DNA from: Oliverpabstia intestinalis
GTDB lineage: Bacteria; Bacillota; Clostridia; Lachnospirales; Lachnospiraceae
DNA: 64,000 bases
Direction: 5' to 3'
Assembly (NCBI RefSeq): GCF_009696065.1
Contig: NZ_VUMS01000010.1
Coordinates: forward strand, 1 to 64,000
The notes under the pieces are model-generated. The model was not told the origin of the DNA and did not search any database. It worked only from the letters and a program-made list of their open reading frames with translations. This document shows, one piece after another, positions 1-7,345 of this stretch (positions within the stretch are counted from its first letter, which is position 1; every line of letters begins with the position of its first letter). The translations under genes were made by a program, and so were the position numbers.

Positions 1-183
1 GGTAACCAGAATCAGTTTACCATCTTTTTTGTCAGATTCTTTCAGCAGATTGTAGTCGATCTTTGCTTTGTACTTTCCGTACTGTTCCAGATATTTGTCA
101 TCAATACCTGCTTTTGCTGCGATCTCGGTGATCGGTTTCATTTCGCATTCCTGTGCGATCTCAATGTCTGTTTTGTATCCCAT
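1..183 (-). CDS. fhs: Formate--tetrahydrofolate ligase, N-terminal fragment (cut by window edge)
   Basis: Only the first 61 codons are present; the gene continues past position 1. The translation begins [18 protein letters not shown] and continues with an EIAAKAGI / [13 protein letters not shown] pattern, which is the recognisable N-terminus of formyl-THF synthetase. The ATG has an AAAGGAGG site just upstream. The enzyme joins formate to THF using ATP and is the first folate step of the methyl branch of the Wood-Ljungdahl pathway. It lies 50 bp downstream of folT on the same strand, so folate uptake and folate use are probably co-transcribed behind the THF riboswitch at 851-960. Confidence 0.93.
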   Translation of the reverse strand, partial: MGYKTDIEIAQECEMKPITEIAAKAGIDDKYLEQYGKYKAKIDYNLLKESDKKDGKLILVT

Positions 184-233
184 ATCATTTACCTCCTTTT
201 ATGATAACTGTTTTCTTATTTTACAGTTATCTT

Positions 234-776
234 TTATACTTCTCTGGTTCTCTGCAGAGCAAATACCTGATTCACATAAGTAGTCAGTGCACTCTGATAT
301 AAAACAGAAACCAGAATTGTATTTGCAATTGTCAGTGCAATCGTCTGTATGACTCTTGTGGCATACAGCACACTCCATGGGGTCGCATAGTATACATGCA
401 ATCCTACGACGGTAAATCCCAGAGAGCCTACGATTCCATGAACAATCAGCATAACTGCTATTTTCCAAGTATTCACTTTATCCCTGAAGACATATTTCTT
501 AAATACTGCAGGAATCACACCTGCCAGCACAGAAGACACCAGAATCAATGGATTCGGTGCATATCCCTGGATCAGACATCCCAGCAGATCTCCCAGACCA
601 CCGCAGATTCCCCCTACCAGCGGTCCAAACCAGAGACTTGCCAGATAAATCGGTGTTGCACTTACTGTAATTCGAAGGGTGGAGCCAATATTAATTGCCA
701 GCACCCGGCTCAACACCAGATTCATTGCCACTAAAACAGCTGCAAAAACGATAGTTTTAACATTCAGTTTTTTCAT
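234..776 (-). CDS. folT: Folate ECF transporter S component FolT
   Basis: This 180-residue, very hydrophobic protein has about five to six predicted membrane segments. It carries the FolT-like stretches RVLAINIGSTLRI near the N-terminus and LASLWFGPLVGGICGGLGD in the middle, followed by a PNPLILVSSVL segment. S components bind the vitamin and work with a shared EcfA/EcfA'/EcfT energising module, which is not in this window. The ATG follows GAGAAAGG. The gene sits between a THF riboswitch upstream and fhs downstream, which strongly supports folate as substrate. Acetogens need large folate pools because THF carries the one-carbon unit. Confidence 0.92.
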   Translation of the reverse strand: MKKLNVKTIVFAAVLVAMNLVLSRVLAINIGSTLRITVSATPIYLASLWFGPLVGGICGGLGDLLGCLIQGYAPNPLILVSSVLAGVIPAVFKKYVFRDKVNTWKIAVMLIVHGIVGSLGFTVVGLHVYYATPWSVLYATRVIQTIALTIANTILVSVLYQSALTTYVNQVFALQRTREV

Positions 777-850
777 ACGTTTTCCTTTCTCAGGTATAGC
801 AGTATACTACACCAAAGGCAGATAACACAGCGACTGAATCTATCTTTAAT

Positions 851-960
851 GCAGTAGCGGACGCAACATTACATCGTGGAAATATTTCGCGGTTTCCTTC
901 GTCAACAGGCAACTTCCCATCCTGAAGCACTTTACGCGCAATGTTTACTCTACTATCCTT
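851..960 (-). promoter_or_regulatory. Tetrahydrofolate (THF) riboswitch upstream of folT
   Basis: Read on the minus strand, the leader begins GGATAGTAGAG, contains GCGTAAAGTGC, GGATGGGA and GACGAA in that order, and closes with GCGTCCGCTACT. These match the order and spacing of the conserved blocks of the THF-I riboswitch as I know them (GGAGAGUAG, GCGUUAAGUG, GGGAUG, ACGAA, GCAUCCGCUCC). UAGUAG at the 5' end can pair with CUACU at the 3' end to close the P1 helix. It sits about 75 nt before the folT ATG. No run of U follows, so control may act on translation initiation. I matched it by eye; no covariance model was run. Confidence 0.87.
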
Positions 961-1020
961 ATTCATTTACATTCTCCTACTGTCGGGAATGAAAGTCATT
1001 CCCCATTTTCTATCTTTCCC

Positions 1021-1050
1021 GTAACGGTTCCATATCTCCTGAATCGTTAC
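1021..1050. repeat. Short member of the GTAACTGTTCAGTA palindrome family
   Basis: A 30-bp segment starts GTAACGGTTC and ends GAATCGTTAC, so the ends are inverted copies of each other. It is a diverged, minimal member of the dispersed family described at 3795-3936. It lies between the DUF3786 gene and the riboswitch. The rest of this 312-bp gap holds another hairpin at 985-1003 (arm GGGAATG) and no gene. Confidence 0.5.
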
Positions 1051-1088
1051 TTTTCTACAAATAATACATCCGTAAAATTCTGATTTTA

Positions 1089-1730
1089 TTATGCCAGTGC
1101 TTTTATCATAGTGATTGATATATCGCCCACTACAGCCATATCCTCTGCCTGAAAAGCAATGGGAAAATTGTCAGAGAATAAAATCTGGGATGACGGTGGA
1201 AATTCGTCATCACCTGCCCATAAGATCATCTGTACACGGAACCCATCAATCACTTCGAATTCATAAGCGATATCGCCGTGCTCGAGAGGTGTCGCACCAA
1301 TCTTTTCCATTGCAGACCGGAACGCCTCCTGTTTGTTGCCAAATCCATAAGCAAGACGCATCAGACATCTGCCCTGAAACTGTTTCAGATATACAGTTCC
1401 CCACGGTGTTTCCCGATACGTCAGATATTTTCCGGTAGACGGAGCGCTGTGTCCTTCCACCAGGTAACGAAGTACCAGAATCCGGGCATTGATTGCTGCT
1501 TCCAGAGGATAATATCCTACCGTGCTTTCCGGATCGTGTGTTACCACATAATCCGGAAAATGTACCTGATAAGCAACACCCAACAGATGAAGATTAAAGG
1601 TCTGTGATTGTTTGTCGTAAGGAATCCCTGTTCTTGCACTGATTTCTGCCGGATCTGCTTTCTGAAACAGTTCCATATAGTGCTCATAAGGAATTCTTTC
1701 CTTACTGTCTTTTTCATACTGTAATTCCAT
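1089..1730 (-). CDS. DUF3786 domain-containing protein
   Basis: This 213-residue soluble protein resembles the DUF3786 family, whose function is unknown to me but which is often found beside CODH/ACS genes. Visible landmarks are IPYEHYMELFQKADP near the N-terminus, a YYPLEAAINARILVLRYL helix and a C-terminal DGFRVQMILWAGDDEFP stretch, all family-like. There are no membrane segments or cysteine motifs. A start 18 nt further upstream (1748) is possible, but the ATG at 1730 has GGAG nine bases before it. The gene follows acsV directly (26 bp), so it is probably the last gene of the acs transcript. A role in handling the corrinoid or methyl-transfer machinery is only a guess from position. Confidence 0.75.
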   Translation of the reverse strand: MELQYEKDSKERIPYEHYMELFQKADPAEISARTGIPYDKQSQTFNLHLLGVAYQVHFPDYVVTHDPESTVGYYPLEAAINARILVLRYLVEGHSAPSTGKYLTYRETPWGTVYLKQFQGRCLMRLAYGFGNKQEAFRSAMEKIGATPLEHGDIAYEFEVIDGFRVQMILWAGDDEFPPSSQILFSDNFPIAFQAEDMAVVGDISITMIKALA

Positions 1731-1756
1731 CTTTGTTCTCTCCTGCATGTCTGTCT

Positions 1757-3691
1757 TTACTGCTGAGAAACGGACGGGAACATACTGGTATCAGTATGCG
1801 GAATAAAGCATGCCGCAACAAATTCATCCATATAAGTCGGTACAGTACTCAGTTCCAGATACGTCATATTGGATGCAACCTGGTAGGTTTTGCGTTCTGC
1901 CTCTTTGGAAAGAAGCATGGTATAGGCACCGGACAGAGAAGAGTTACCAATATAATGGAATTTTTCCAGAGGAATATCCGGGAACATTCCAATATTGACC
2001 GCATTCTTCATATTGATGCCGCTTCCGATACCACCGGCTACATACACTTCTTCAATCATCGACACATCGAATTCCAGAGAATTCAGCATCGTACGGATGG
2101 CTGAAAAAATTGCACCTTTGGCACGGATAAAGTTGTCAATATCCACTTCTGTAATCTCAACATCTTTCTCTGCACCTGCATCCTTCTGGAATGCCAGAAC
2201 ATAGCTTCCCATACCGTATTTATCCCGGTGGATACGCTCGCCTTCCCGCACGAATTTTCCTTTCGGATTGATAATTCCTGCGGAAAACAGTTCACTAATC
2301 ACATCAATGATTCCTGAGCCACACAGACCAATCGGTTTTTGTCCCGGATCTCCTACGACCGTAAAGGACGGTTCCATAGTTTCTTTATCGATAGTACATG
2401 CCTCGATTGCCCCATCTGTTGCACGCATACCACAGCTGATATCTCCACCCTCGAAGGCAGGACCAGCCGAACATGCACAACTCATCATGAAATCAGAGTT
2501 ACCAAATACCAGTTCACCATTGGTTCCAAGGTCGATAAACAGGGAAAATTCCGGTTTATTCCACAGCATGCTGACCAGTGTACCTGCAGTGATATCTCCA
2601 CCCACATAACTTCCGATATTCGGAGCTATAATTATGTGTGCATCCGGATTCACTGTCAGACCAAGGTCAGATGCATACAGCGAATTTGTCTTATAGAATG
2701 TCGGTATATACGGTTCCATACGAACCGGATCTGCATTCACTCCGGCAAACAAATGATTCATAGTTGTATTACCGGCAACACACATACGGTAGATCTGTTT
2801 ATTCGGGAATTTTGCCGCACGACACATCTGCTGAATCAGCGGATTGATTGTTTCATCAATAATCGCTTTCTGCAGGCGGCGTCTTCCGCCAGGTTTTGCA
2901 GATTCGATGATTCGGTTGATAACATCTGCTCCATAACGGATCTGACCATTTCCTGAGGATGCTTTTCCAAGGATATCACCACTTATCATATCGATCAGCA
3001 ATGCGGATACTGTTGTAGTACCGATATCAATAGCAAGTCCGCCGATCACTACTTCAGCATCTTTCGGAAAAATATCATAGACGAAAACATTGCCTTGGCT
3101 TCCTGTTCTTCCGATCACACAGCGAACAGAAAAATTAGTTTCCCGCAGCACATCTGCCATCTTGCAGATTACAGTATATGGAAGAATCACATGTTCTGCC
3201 TGCATCTGTTTTTTCAGTGCACGCATCAGCCGTTCATTATCCGGCATGGTGTCTTCCAGAGACGGAGCATCCATGGTAACATCTACCACTTCCATATCGT
3301 TTTTCAGAACGATTCCCGCCGCCTCAACATCTGCTTTGGCATTGTCAAAAATAGCTACTTCTTCCGGGGAACTTAAATCCGCAACCTTCATTCTGCTGCG
3401 ATAGGCAGACGCGATATCCGGTACTTCCACCTCGATATCATCTTCCACTTTACTCGCACAGGACAATCTCCACCCCTCTGCATATTCTTCCTCTGTAATA
3501 TGTCTGGTTCTTGGCGAATTCAGAGTTCCTTTTAACAGTTTCACACGACATTTTCCGCAGGAACCGTTACCGGAACAAGGGGCATCAATTGCTACATTCG
3601 TTTTTCTTGCAACCTCCAGAAGATTCTCTTCGGCTGCCGCAAAACCCTCTACGGTCTCACCGTTTTCAAAACGAAAAGTTACTTTAAACAT
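1757..3691 (-). CDS. acsV: Corrinoid-protein reductive activase AcsV (2Fe-2S / DUF4445 ATPase)
   Basis: The protein has 644 residues. Residues 1-90 are a plant-type ferredoxin domain with Cys39, Cys45, Cys48 and Cys78 (C-x5-C-x2-C-x29-C). The rest matches the RamA/AcsV-type DUF4445 region of the ASKHA ATPase fold: GGLAIDIGTTTVSALLIDM near residue 215 is the phosphate-binding strand, and a GTNGELVFGN stretch follows. Such activases use ATP hydrolysis to push an electron uphill and return inactive Co(II) corrinoid protein to Co(I). The likely partner is AcsCD, encoded two genes upstream. A 335-bp spacer separates it from acsE, larger than any other gap in the operon, and holds a full repeat element. 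Confidence 0.93.
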   Translation of the reverse strand: MFKVTFRFENGETVEGFAAAEENLLEVARKTNVAIDAPCSGNGSCGKCRVKLLKGTLNSPRTRHITEEEYAEGWRLSCASKVEDDIEVEVPDIASAYRSRMKVADLSSPEEVAIFDNAKADVEAAGIVLKNDMEVVDVTMDAPSLEDTMPDNERLMRALKKQMQAEHVILPYTVICKMADVLRETNFSVRCVIGRTGSQGNVFVYDIFPKDAEVVIGGLAIDIGTTTVSALLIDMISGDILGKASSGNGQIRYGADVINRIIESAKPGGRRRLQKAIIDETINPLIQQMCRAAKFPNKQIYRMCVAGNTTMNHLFAGVNADPVRMEPYIPTFYKTNSLYASDLGLTVNPDAHIIIAPNIGSYVGGDITAGTLVSMLWNKPEFSLFIDLGTNGELVFGNSDFMMSCACSAGPAFEGGDISCGMRATDGAIEACTIDKETMEPSFTVVGDPGQKPIGLCGSGIIDVISELFSAGIINPKGKFVREGERIHRDKYGMGSYVLAFQKDAGAEKDVEITEVDIDNFIRAKGAIFSAIRTMLNSLEFDVSMIEEVYVAGGIGSGINMKNAVNIGMFPDIPLEKFHYIGNSSLSGAYTMLLSKEAERKTYQVASNMTYLELSTVPTYMDEFVAACFIPHTDTSMFPSVSQQ

Positions 3692-4026
3692 GATTTAAGC
3701 CTCTCTTTTTCGAATTTGTGAAAGGAGGCTGTCACCTCAGCCTGAAAAGACTAGTGGCGACGGCCTCATTATCAGCAGTATTATAATTATTTTTGTAACT
3801 GTTCAGTACCTTCACAGTTACGAGCCAAAATGCATAAAAAATCACCTTCGGTGATGACATTTTGGCTTGTATGTCTCAGGACTTTGACATATTCATGTCA
3901 AAACACCTCGCGGGACAGTGGCTACTGAATAGTTACTTACTTTTCTGTAATAGAATGTGTCAAGACACATTCTCGCGCCAGTAGCGGTCGCTTGCGACAT
4001 CTGCTTTGTACGCCGCTGTGCGCATC
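3692..4026. other. 335-bp spacer between acsE and acsV
   Basis: No gene is visible. The spacer contains the 142-bp repeat element at 3795-3936, a perfect hairpin at 3952-3973 (arm AGAATGTGTC) just downstream of acsE, and a small hairpin near 3726-3743 (arm AGGCTG) close to the acsV ribosome binding site. On the minus strand a TATAAT sequence lies just below the repeat near 3785, but no good -35 box stands at the right distance, so I do not call a promoter. Confidence 0.6.
3795..3936. repeat. Full-length dispersed repeat element, copy A
   Basis: The 142-bp element begins GTAACTGTTCAGTA and ends TACTGAATAGTTAC, inverted repeats with one mismatch. Inside are, in order: a palindrome GTAACTGT...ACAGTTAC closing the first 27 bp; a long hairpin with arms AGCCAAAATG / CATTTTGGCT that encloses TCACC-TTC-GGTGA; a hairpin TTTGACAT / ATGTCAAA; and CTCGCGGGACAGTGGC before the end. 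Read on the minus strand, the inner hairpin is followed by TTTTTT, which looks like an intrinsic terminator inside the acs operon. Closely related copies are at 29008-29145 and 56506-56738. Confidence 0.85.
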
Positions 4027-4812
4027 TTACAGTTCCAGATAAGAATCTGCGTACAGAGTATTGCCTTTGAAAACATCACAGGATTTGATGGTTTCCATCA
4101 GACGCAGGTCGTTAGGGTTAACGATTGCGGATGTCAGACCATTCATCATAGCCATAGCAACCAGTGCAGAGTCCATGATCGGGCGGATATTCTTCGGCAT
4201 ACCATTGGAGTTATTAGACAGACCACCTGTGGAGTTCAGTCCCATGTCGGAGATCATTTTGATGAATTCCAGGACTTCCATCTGTTTGTCCTGCATTCCT
4301 TTTACTACCAGGAACAGAGGATCGAACCACATATCTGTTTCTGCCATACCATGCTCCAGACCTCTTTCCAGAAGCATTGTCAGATAACCCATACGTTCGT
4401 CATTATCTGCAGCGATTCCTTCACCGTTACACAGAGCGATAACAATGGCATCATTTGCTGCTGCCAGGTCGATGTTCTCGATTCTTCCAGCTGCATCTGC
4501 AGAGTTTACGATTGGTTTTCCTTTGGAACGGTTGTATACAGAGATACCAGCTTCGATAGCTGCTTTGTTGGAAGTATCCAGTGCCAGCGGAACGTTATCG
4601 AATTCGCTCTGCAGTAACTGTACTGCCCATTTCATCAGATCTTCGCCGTATCCGTCAGCAGGTCCGATGTTTACATCCAGATATACAGCACCAGCATCCA
4701 GCTGCTGTTTTGCTCTTTTCAGGATCGGTTCAGGATCTCTTTCCATAAATGCTTTGTTTACTGCCGGAGCTGTGGTGGAAAGTCTCTCACCAATTGTTAC
4801 AAATTTTGCCAT
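4027..4812 (-). CDS. acsE: Methyl-THF:corrinoid iron-sulfur protein methyltransferase AcsE
   Basis: The 261-residue length is typical of AcsE. It has the pterin-binding TIM-barrel pattern: VTIGERLSTTAPAV at the start, YLDVNIGPADGYGED near residue 45, VPLALDTSN near 75, IVNSADAAG near 100, and GLSNNSNGMP near 200, whose Asn belongs to the family's catalytic region. The enzyme moves the methyl group of 5-methyl-THF to Co(I) of the corrinoid protein AcsCD. The ATG follows AAAGGAG. It lies downstream of acsC, separated by a hairpin-bearing 99-bp spacer. Confidence 0.96.
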   Translation of the reverse strand: MAKFVTIGERLSTTAPAVNKAFMERDPEPILKRAKQQLDAGAVYLDVNIGPADGYGEDLMKWAVQLLQSEFDNVPLALDTSNKAAIEAGISVYNRSKGKPIVNSADAAGRIENIDLAAANDAIVIALCNGEGIAADNDERMGYLTMLLERGLEHGMAETDMWFDPLFLVVKGMQDKQMEVLEFIKMISDMGLNSTGGLSNNSNGMPKNIRPIMDSALVAMAMMNGLTSAIVNPNDLRLMETIKSCDVFKGNTLYADSYLEL

Positions 4813-4843
4813 AGTGTGTGTCTCCTTTAATTATATTTATTTG

Positions 4844-4870
4844 CCGGAATCCCCGCGAAGAGGATTCCGG
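4844..4870 (-). other. Intercistronic hairpin between acsC and acsE
   Basis: Arms CCGGAATCC and GGATTCCGG give a perfect 9-bp stem. On the transcribed (minus) strand no U run follows, so it does not look like a standard terminator. It is one of four similar hairpins in gaps of this operon and may protect the 3' end of the upstream message. Confidence 0.6.
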
Positions 4871-4911
4871 TCTTTCTTCACATGTCCGGTATTCCTGAGG
4901 AACCAGAAATC

Positions 4912-6270
4912 TTACAGTTCGCCTGCTTCTTTCATATCTTTCAGGAATTTAACCAGCTGTACTGCTTCCAGAGGAGCTACGATAATCTCCCATCCAGGAA
5001 GTTTTGCTTCCAGATCACCTTTCAGAACGGCAACTTTACCAGGAATGATCAGTTTTCTGGATTTTACTTTACCTTCGATGTTTTCTTTTACGAAAGTAGA
5101 GATGGATGTACCGGAGAACTTACCTGCTGCCCAGGATGTCAGTACGGAAAGTCCACCTGCATCGTTGATGATCAGGTTTACAGGTACTCCTGATCTTTCC
5201 AGCTCGCCGGATACGATGAAATATGTAAGTGCGAAGTCTACAGTTGTCAGACAGATAGAATTCTCATCTGCACCGTTCAGTGGATACAGACCCGGTTCTA
5301 CTTTCATTGGTTTCTGAGGATCGGTAAATACGTTCTGACGCAGACCAAACAGAGGCAGAGCTTCTGCATATCCCAGTTCGTCAACAACTACGATAGAACC
5401 GTATTTCATTGTGAACAGGGAAACCAGTGCTTCCTGCATATATTTGTCTTTTACAGCCAGTTTGGATGTATTTACGATAGTCGGGTAACCGAAAGTTCTG
5501 TCCTGATCTTTCAGTGCTGCGCGACGAATCTGTACTGCGTTTGCATAAGTCTCTTTGATAGAAGCTCCTGTTGCATCGATTACCAGGTTTTTGTTTCCTG
5601 CTTTTTCCAGAGCTGCAACAGTGTCATAGATTTCATCCAGATTTGCACCGCTTACACCTAAAACAACATCTGCTTCTTTTGCAAGAGCATTCATTGCTTC
5701 GTAGTTGGAAGCATTTGCACCATTCAGAATCGGTTTTACGGCTTTTGCGATTTCCAGAGCTGCTTTTGCAACTTCAACGTCGTCACAACCCAGTACCAGA
5801 GTTTTTCCGGTAGCAACAGCTTTTTTCACCAGTTCCAGATATTTGTCTGCACCGGCTTCAGCGCCATAGTTGACATAGATCATCTCAACATGCATGCGCT
5901 CACCGATACGTTCGTAATCTACTGCCGGGATAGCTGCGATCTTAGCATCGATAGTAGCATCGTCCATGCAGCTGCACAGAGATACTGCGTATCTTGTTTT
6001 GTTTACGTATGTTTTCTCATGTCTGTACAGAACGGTTTCTCCACCCAGTGTGTACTCTCCTTCGCCTGTTCCGACTTTGATGGTCTTCATTGGCGGTGCA
6101 GTAGCTTCAGACAGAGCTTCCAGAGCTTCCGAAGAAACGTGTGGACACTGTTCGATTTTCAGTGCGCCCTGTGCTACTTTCATAGAGAATGCCATACAAG
6201 TAGGGCATCCACATTCTTTACAGTTTTTCTTTGGTAACATTTTAAAAATCTGAATACCTGATAATGCCAT
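4912..6270 (-). CDS. acsC: Corrinoid iron-sulfur protein large (gamma) subunit AcsC
   Basis: The 452-residue protein begins with the 4Fe-4S cluster domain: Cys17, Cys20, Cys25 and Cys42 give C-x2-C-x4-C-x16-C, the spacing known for CFeSP. The middle is a TIM barrel (DDATIDAKIAAIPAVDYERI, VLGCDDVEVAKAALEIA), and the C-terminal part (from about residue 320) is the cobamide-binding region with NDAGGLSVLTSWAAGKFSG. With AcsD it carries the methyl group from AcsE to acetyl-CoA synthase. The ATG follows AGGAGG. acsD ends 31 bp upstream, so the two subunits are adjacent and probably translated together. Confidence 0.97.
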   Translation of the reverse strand: MALSGIQIFKMLPKKNCKECGCPTCMAFSMKVAQGALKIEQCPHVSSEALEALSEATAPPMKTIKVGTGEGEYTLGGETVLYRHEKTYVNKTRYAVSLCSCMDDATIDAKIAAIPAVDYERIGERMHVEMIYVNYGAEAGADKYLELVKKAVATGKTLVLGCDDVEVAKAALEIAKAVKPILNGANASNYEAMNALAKEADVVLGVSGANLDEIYDTVAALEKAGNKNLVIDATGASIKETYANAVQIRRAALKDQDRTFGYPTIVNTSKLAVKDKYMQEALVSLFTMKYGSIVVVDELGYAEALPLFGLRQNVFTDPQKPMKVEPGLYPLNGADENSICLTTVDFALTYFIVSGELERSGVPVNLIINDAGGLSVLTSWAAGKFSGTSISTFVKENIEGKVKSRKLIIPGKVAVLKGDLEAKLPGWEIIVAPLEAVQLVKFLKDMKEAGEL

Positions 6271-6301
6271 AGTTTTTATCCTCCTGTTCTATCGCTTACA
6301 C

Positions 6302-7240
6302 TTAAACTAATTCTTTAATCATTTTAGAAATGGTTGCTACAGACTGAGGATGCATTAAAATTACGGCATCAGATCCACAGGCCAGATCGGCTGCTGCGGT
6401 CATGATTTCCATAGAAATTGCACGTTCTTCTACTGGTCCCCATTCCGGCATATCTTCCTCGGAAGCCATGGATTCTTTTACATTCCATGTTTCGGAAGAT
6501 ACTGGTGTAATGATAGGCATCTGGAGCATGGCATCACTCTGAGACAGTGCTGCTGCTTTGATACGGTCCATAGTAGATACTACATATTCATAACCATATC
6601 CAACGGCTGCAGAACCAACATTCATAACGATGCTTTCCGGTTTAACACCCAGCTGAGTAGTAACTACATTCAGCTGTTTTGCCAGGTTGATATCTACTGC
6701 AGATTCAGCTCCTACTTTCTGATCGTAAGCAAGACCTGCTGCTGCTCCAACAGATTTATAATCTTCTTCTCTTGCAGAAAGGATCAGAGCGTTTTTGCCC
6801 TGCAGTGCTTCTGCAACTTTTGGAAGAAGTTCTCCATCTTTTTCTACGTTTTTGCAGCCTTCTACAGCTAACGGTACGTCGATTGCATCTGCAACTTCTT
6901 TTACAACTGCAATCAGTTCGTCTACGGATTTGTTTGCTCCGTTCGGATCTCCGCCTTCCAGACGCAGGCAAACAAAATCAGCACCTTCCATTTCAGAAGC
7001 GCGTTTTGCGATTTCAGCCATGGTAGAACATCCTTCATAGTAAGCTTTCAGACCTGCTACTTCCGGAACTCCCATATCGGAAATTTCAACGGCTACTTTT
7101 GGTGCATTGGTGATTTCTCCATCAAATGAGTAGAAAGGATAAACATTTTCCCCTCCTAATGTGACTGCTTTTTCACCGCATCCAATTGTTACTTCTTTGA
7201 TAGATGCATTAAATTTCTGTGGTTTACGATTAAACGGCAT
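6302..7240 (-). CDS. acsD: Corrinoid iron-sulfur protein small (delta) subunit AcsD
   Basis: This 312-residue TIM-barrel protein is the partner of AcsC. Characteristic stretches are VTIGCGEKAVTLGGENVYPFY at the start, ADFVCLRLEGGDPNG near residue 95 and an SIVMNVGSAAVGYGYEY stretch near residue 205. The subunit has no iron-sulfur motif, as expected. Two in-frame ATGs stand close together. The upstream one (7246) is only three bases from AAGGAGG, while the one at 7240 (MPFNRKPQKF) is nine bases away and is chosen here. It lies downstream of acsB, across a spacer with a large hairpin. Confidence 0.96.
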   Translation of the reverse strand: MPFNRKPQKFNASIKEVTIGCGEKAVTLGGENVYPFYSFDGEITNAPKVAVEISDMGVPEVAGLKAYYEGCSTMAEIAKRASEMEGADFVCLRLEGGDPNGANKSVDELIAVVKEVADAIDVPLAVEGCKNVEKDGELLPKVAEALQGKNALILSAREEDYKSVGAAAGLAYDQKVGAESAVDINLAKQLNVVTTQLGVKPESIVMNVGSAAVGYGYEYVVSTMDRIKAAALSQSDAMLQMPIITPVSSETWNVKESMASEEDMPEWGPVEERAISMEIMTAAADLACGSDAVILMHPQSVATISKMIKELV

Positions 7241-7269
7241 TCTCATTAGCCTCCTTAATATTTATTTAT

Positions 7270-7322
7270 GGCTGACAATCCTCTGACATTTGGCATAGAA
7301 AAATGCCAGGCATTTGTCAGCC
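7270..7322 (-). other. Intercistronic hairpin between acsB and acsD
   Basis: Outer arms GGCTGACAA and TTGTCAGCC pair perfectly and enclose an inner stem TGGCAT / ATGCCA. It fills most of the 105-bp gap. No U run follows on the minus strand, so it is more likely an RNA-stabilising or processing structure than a terminator. Confidence 0.6.
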
Positions 7323-7345
7323 ACTTTCTTCCATTACTAATTATA

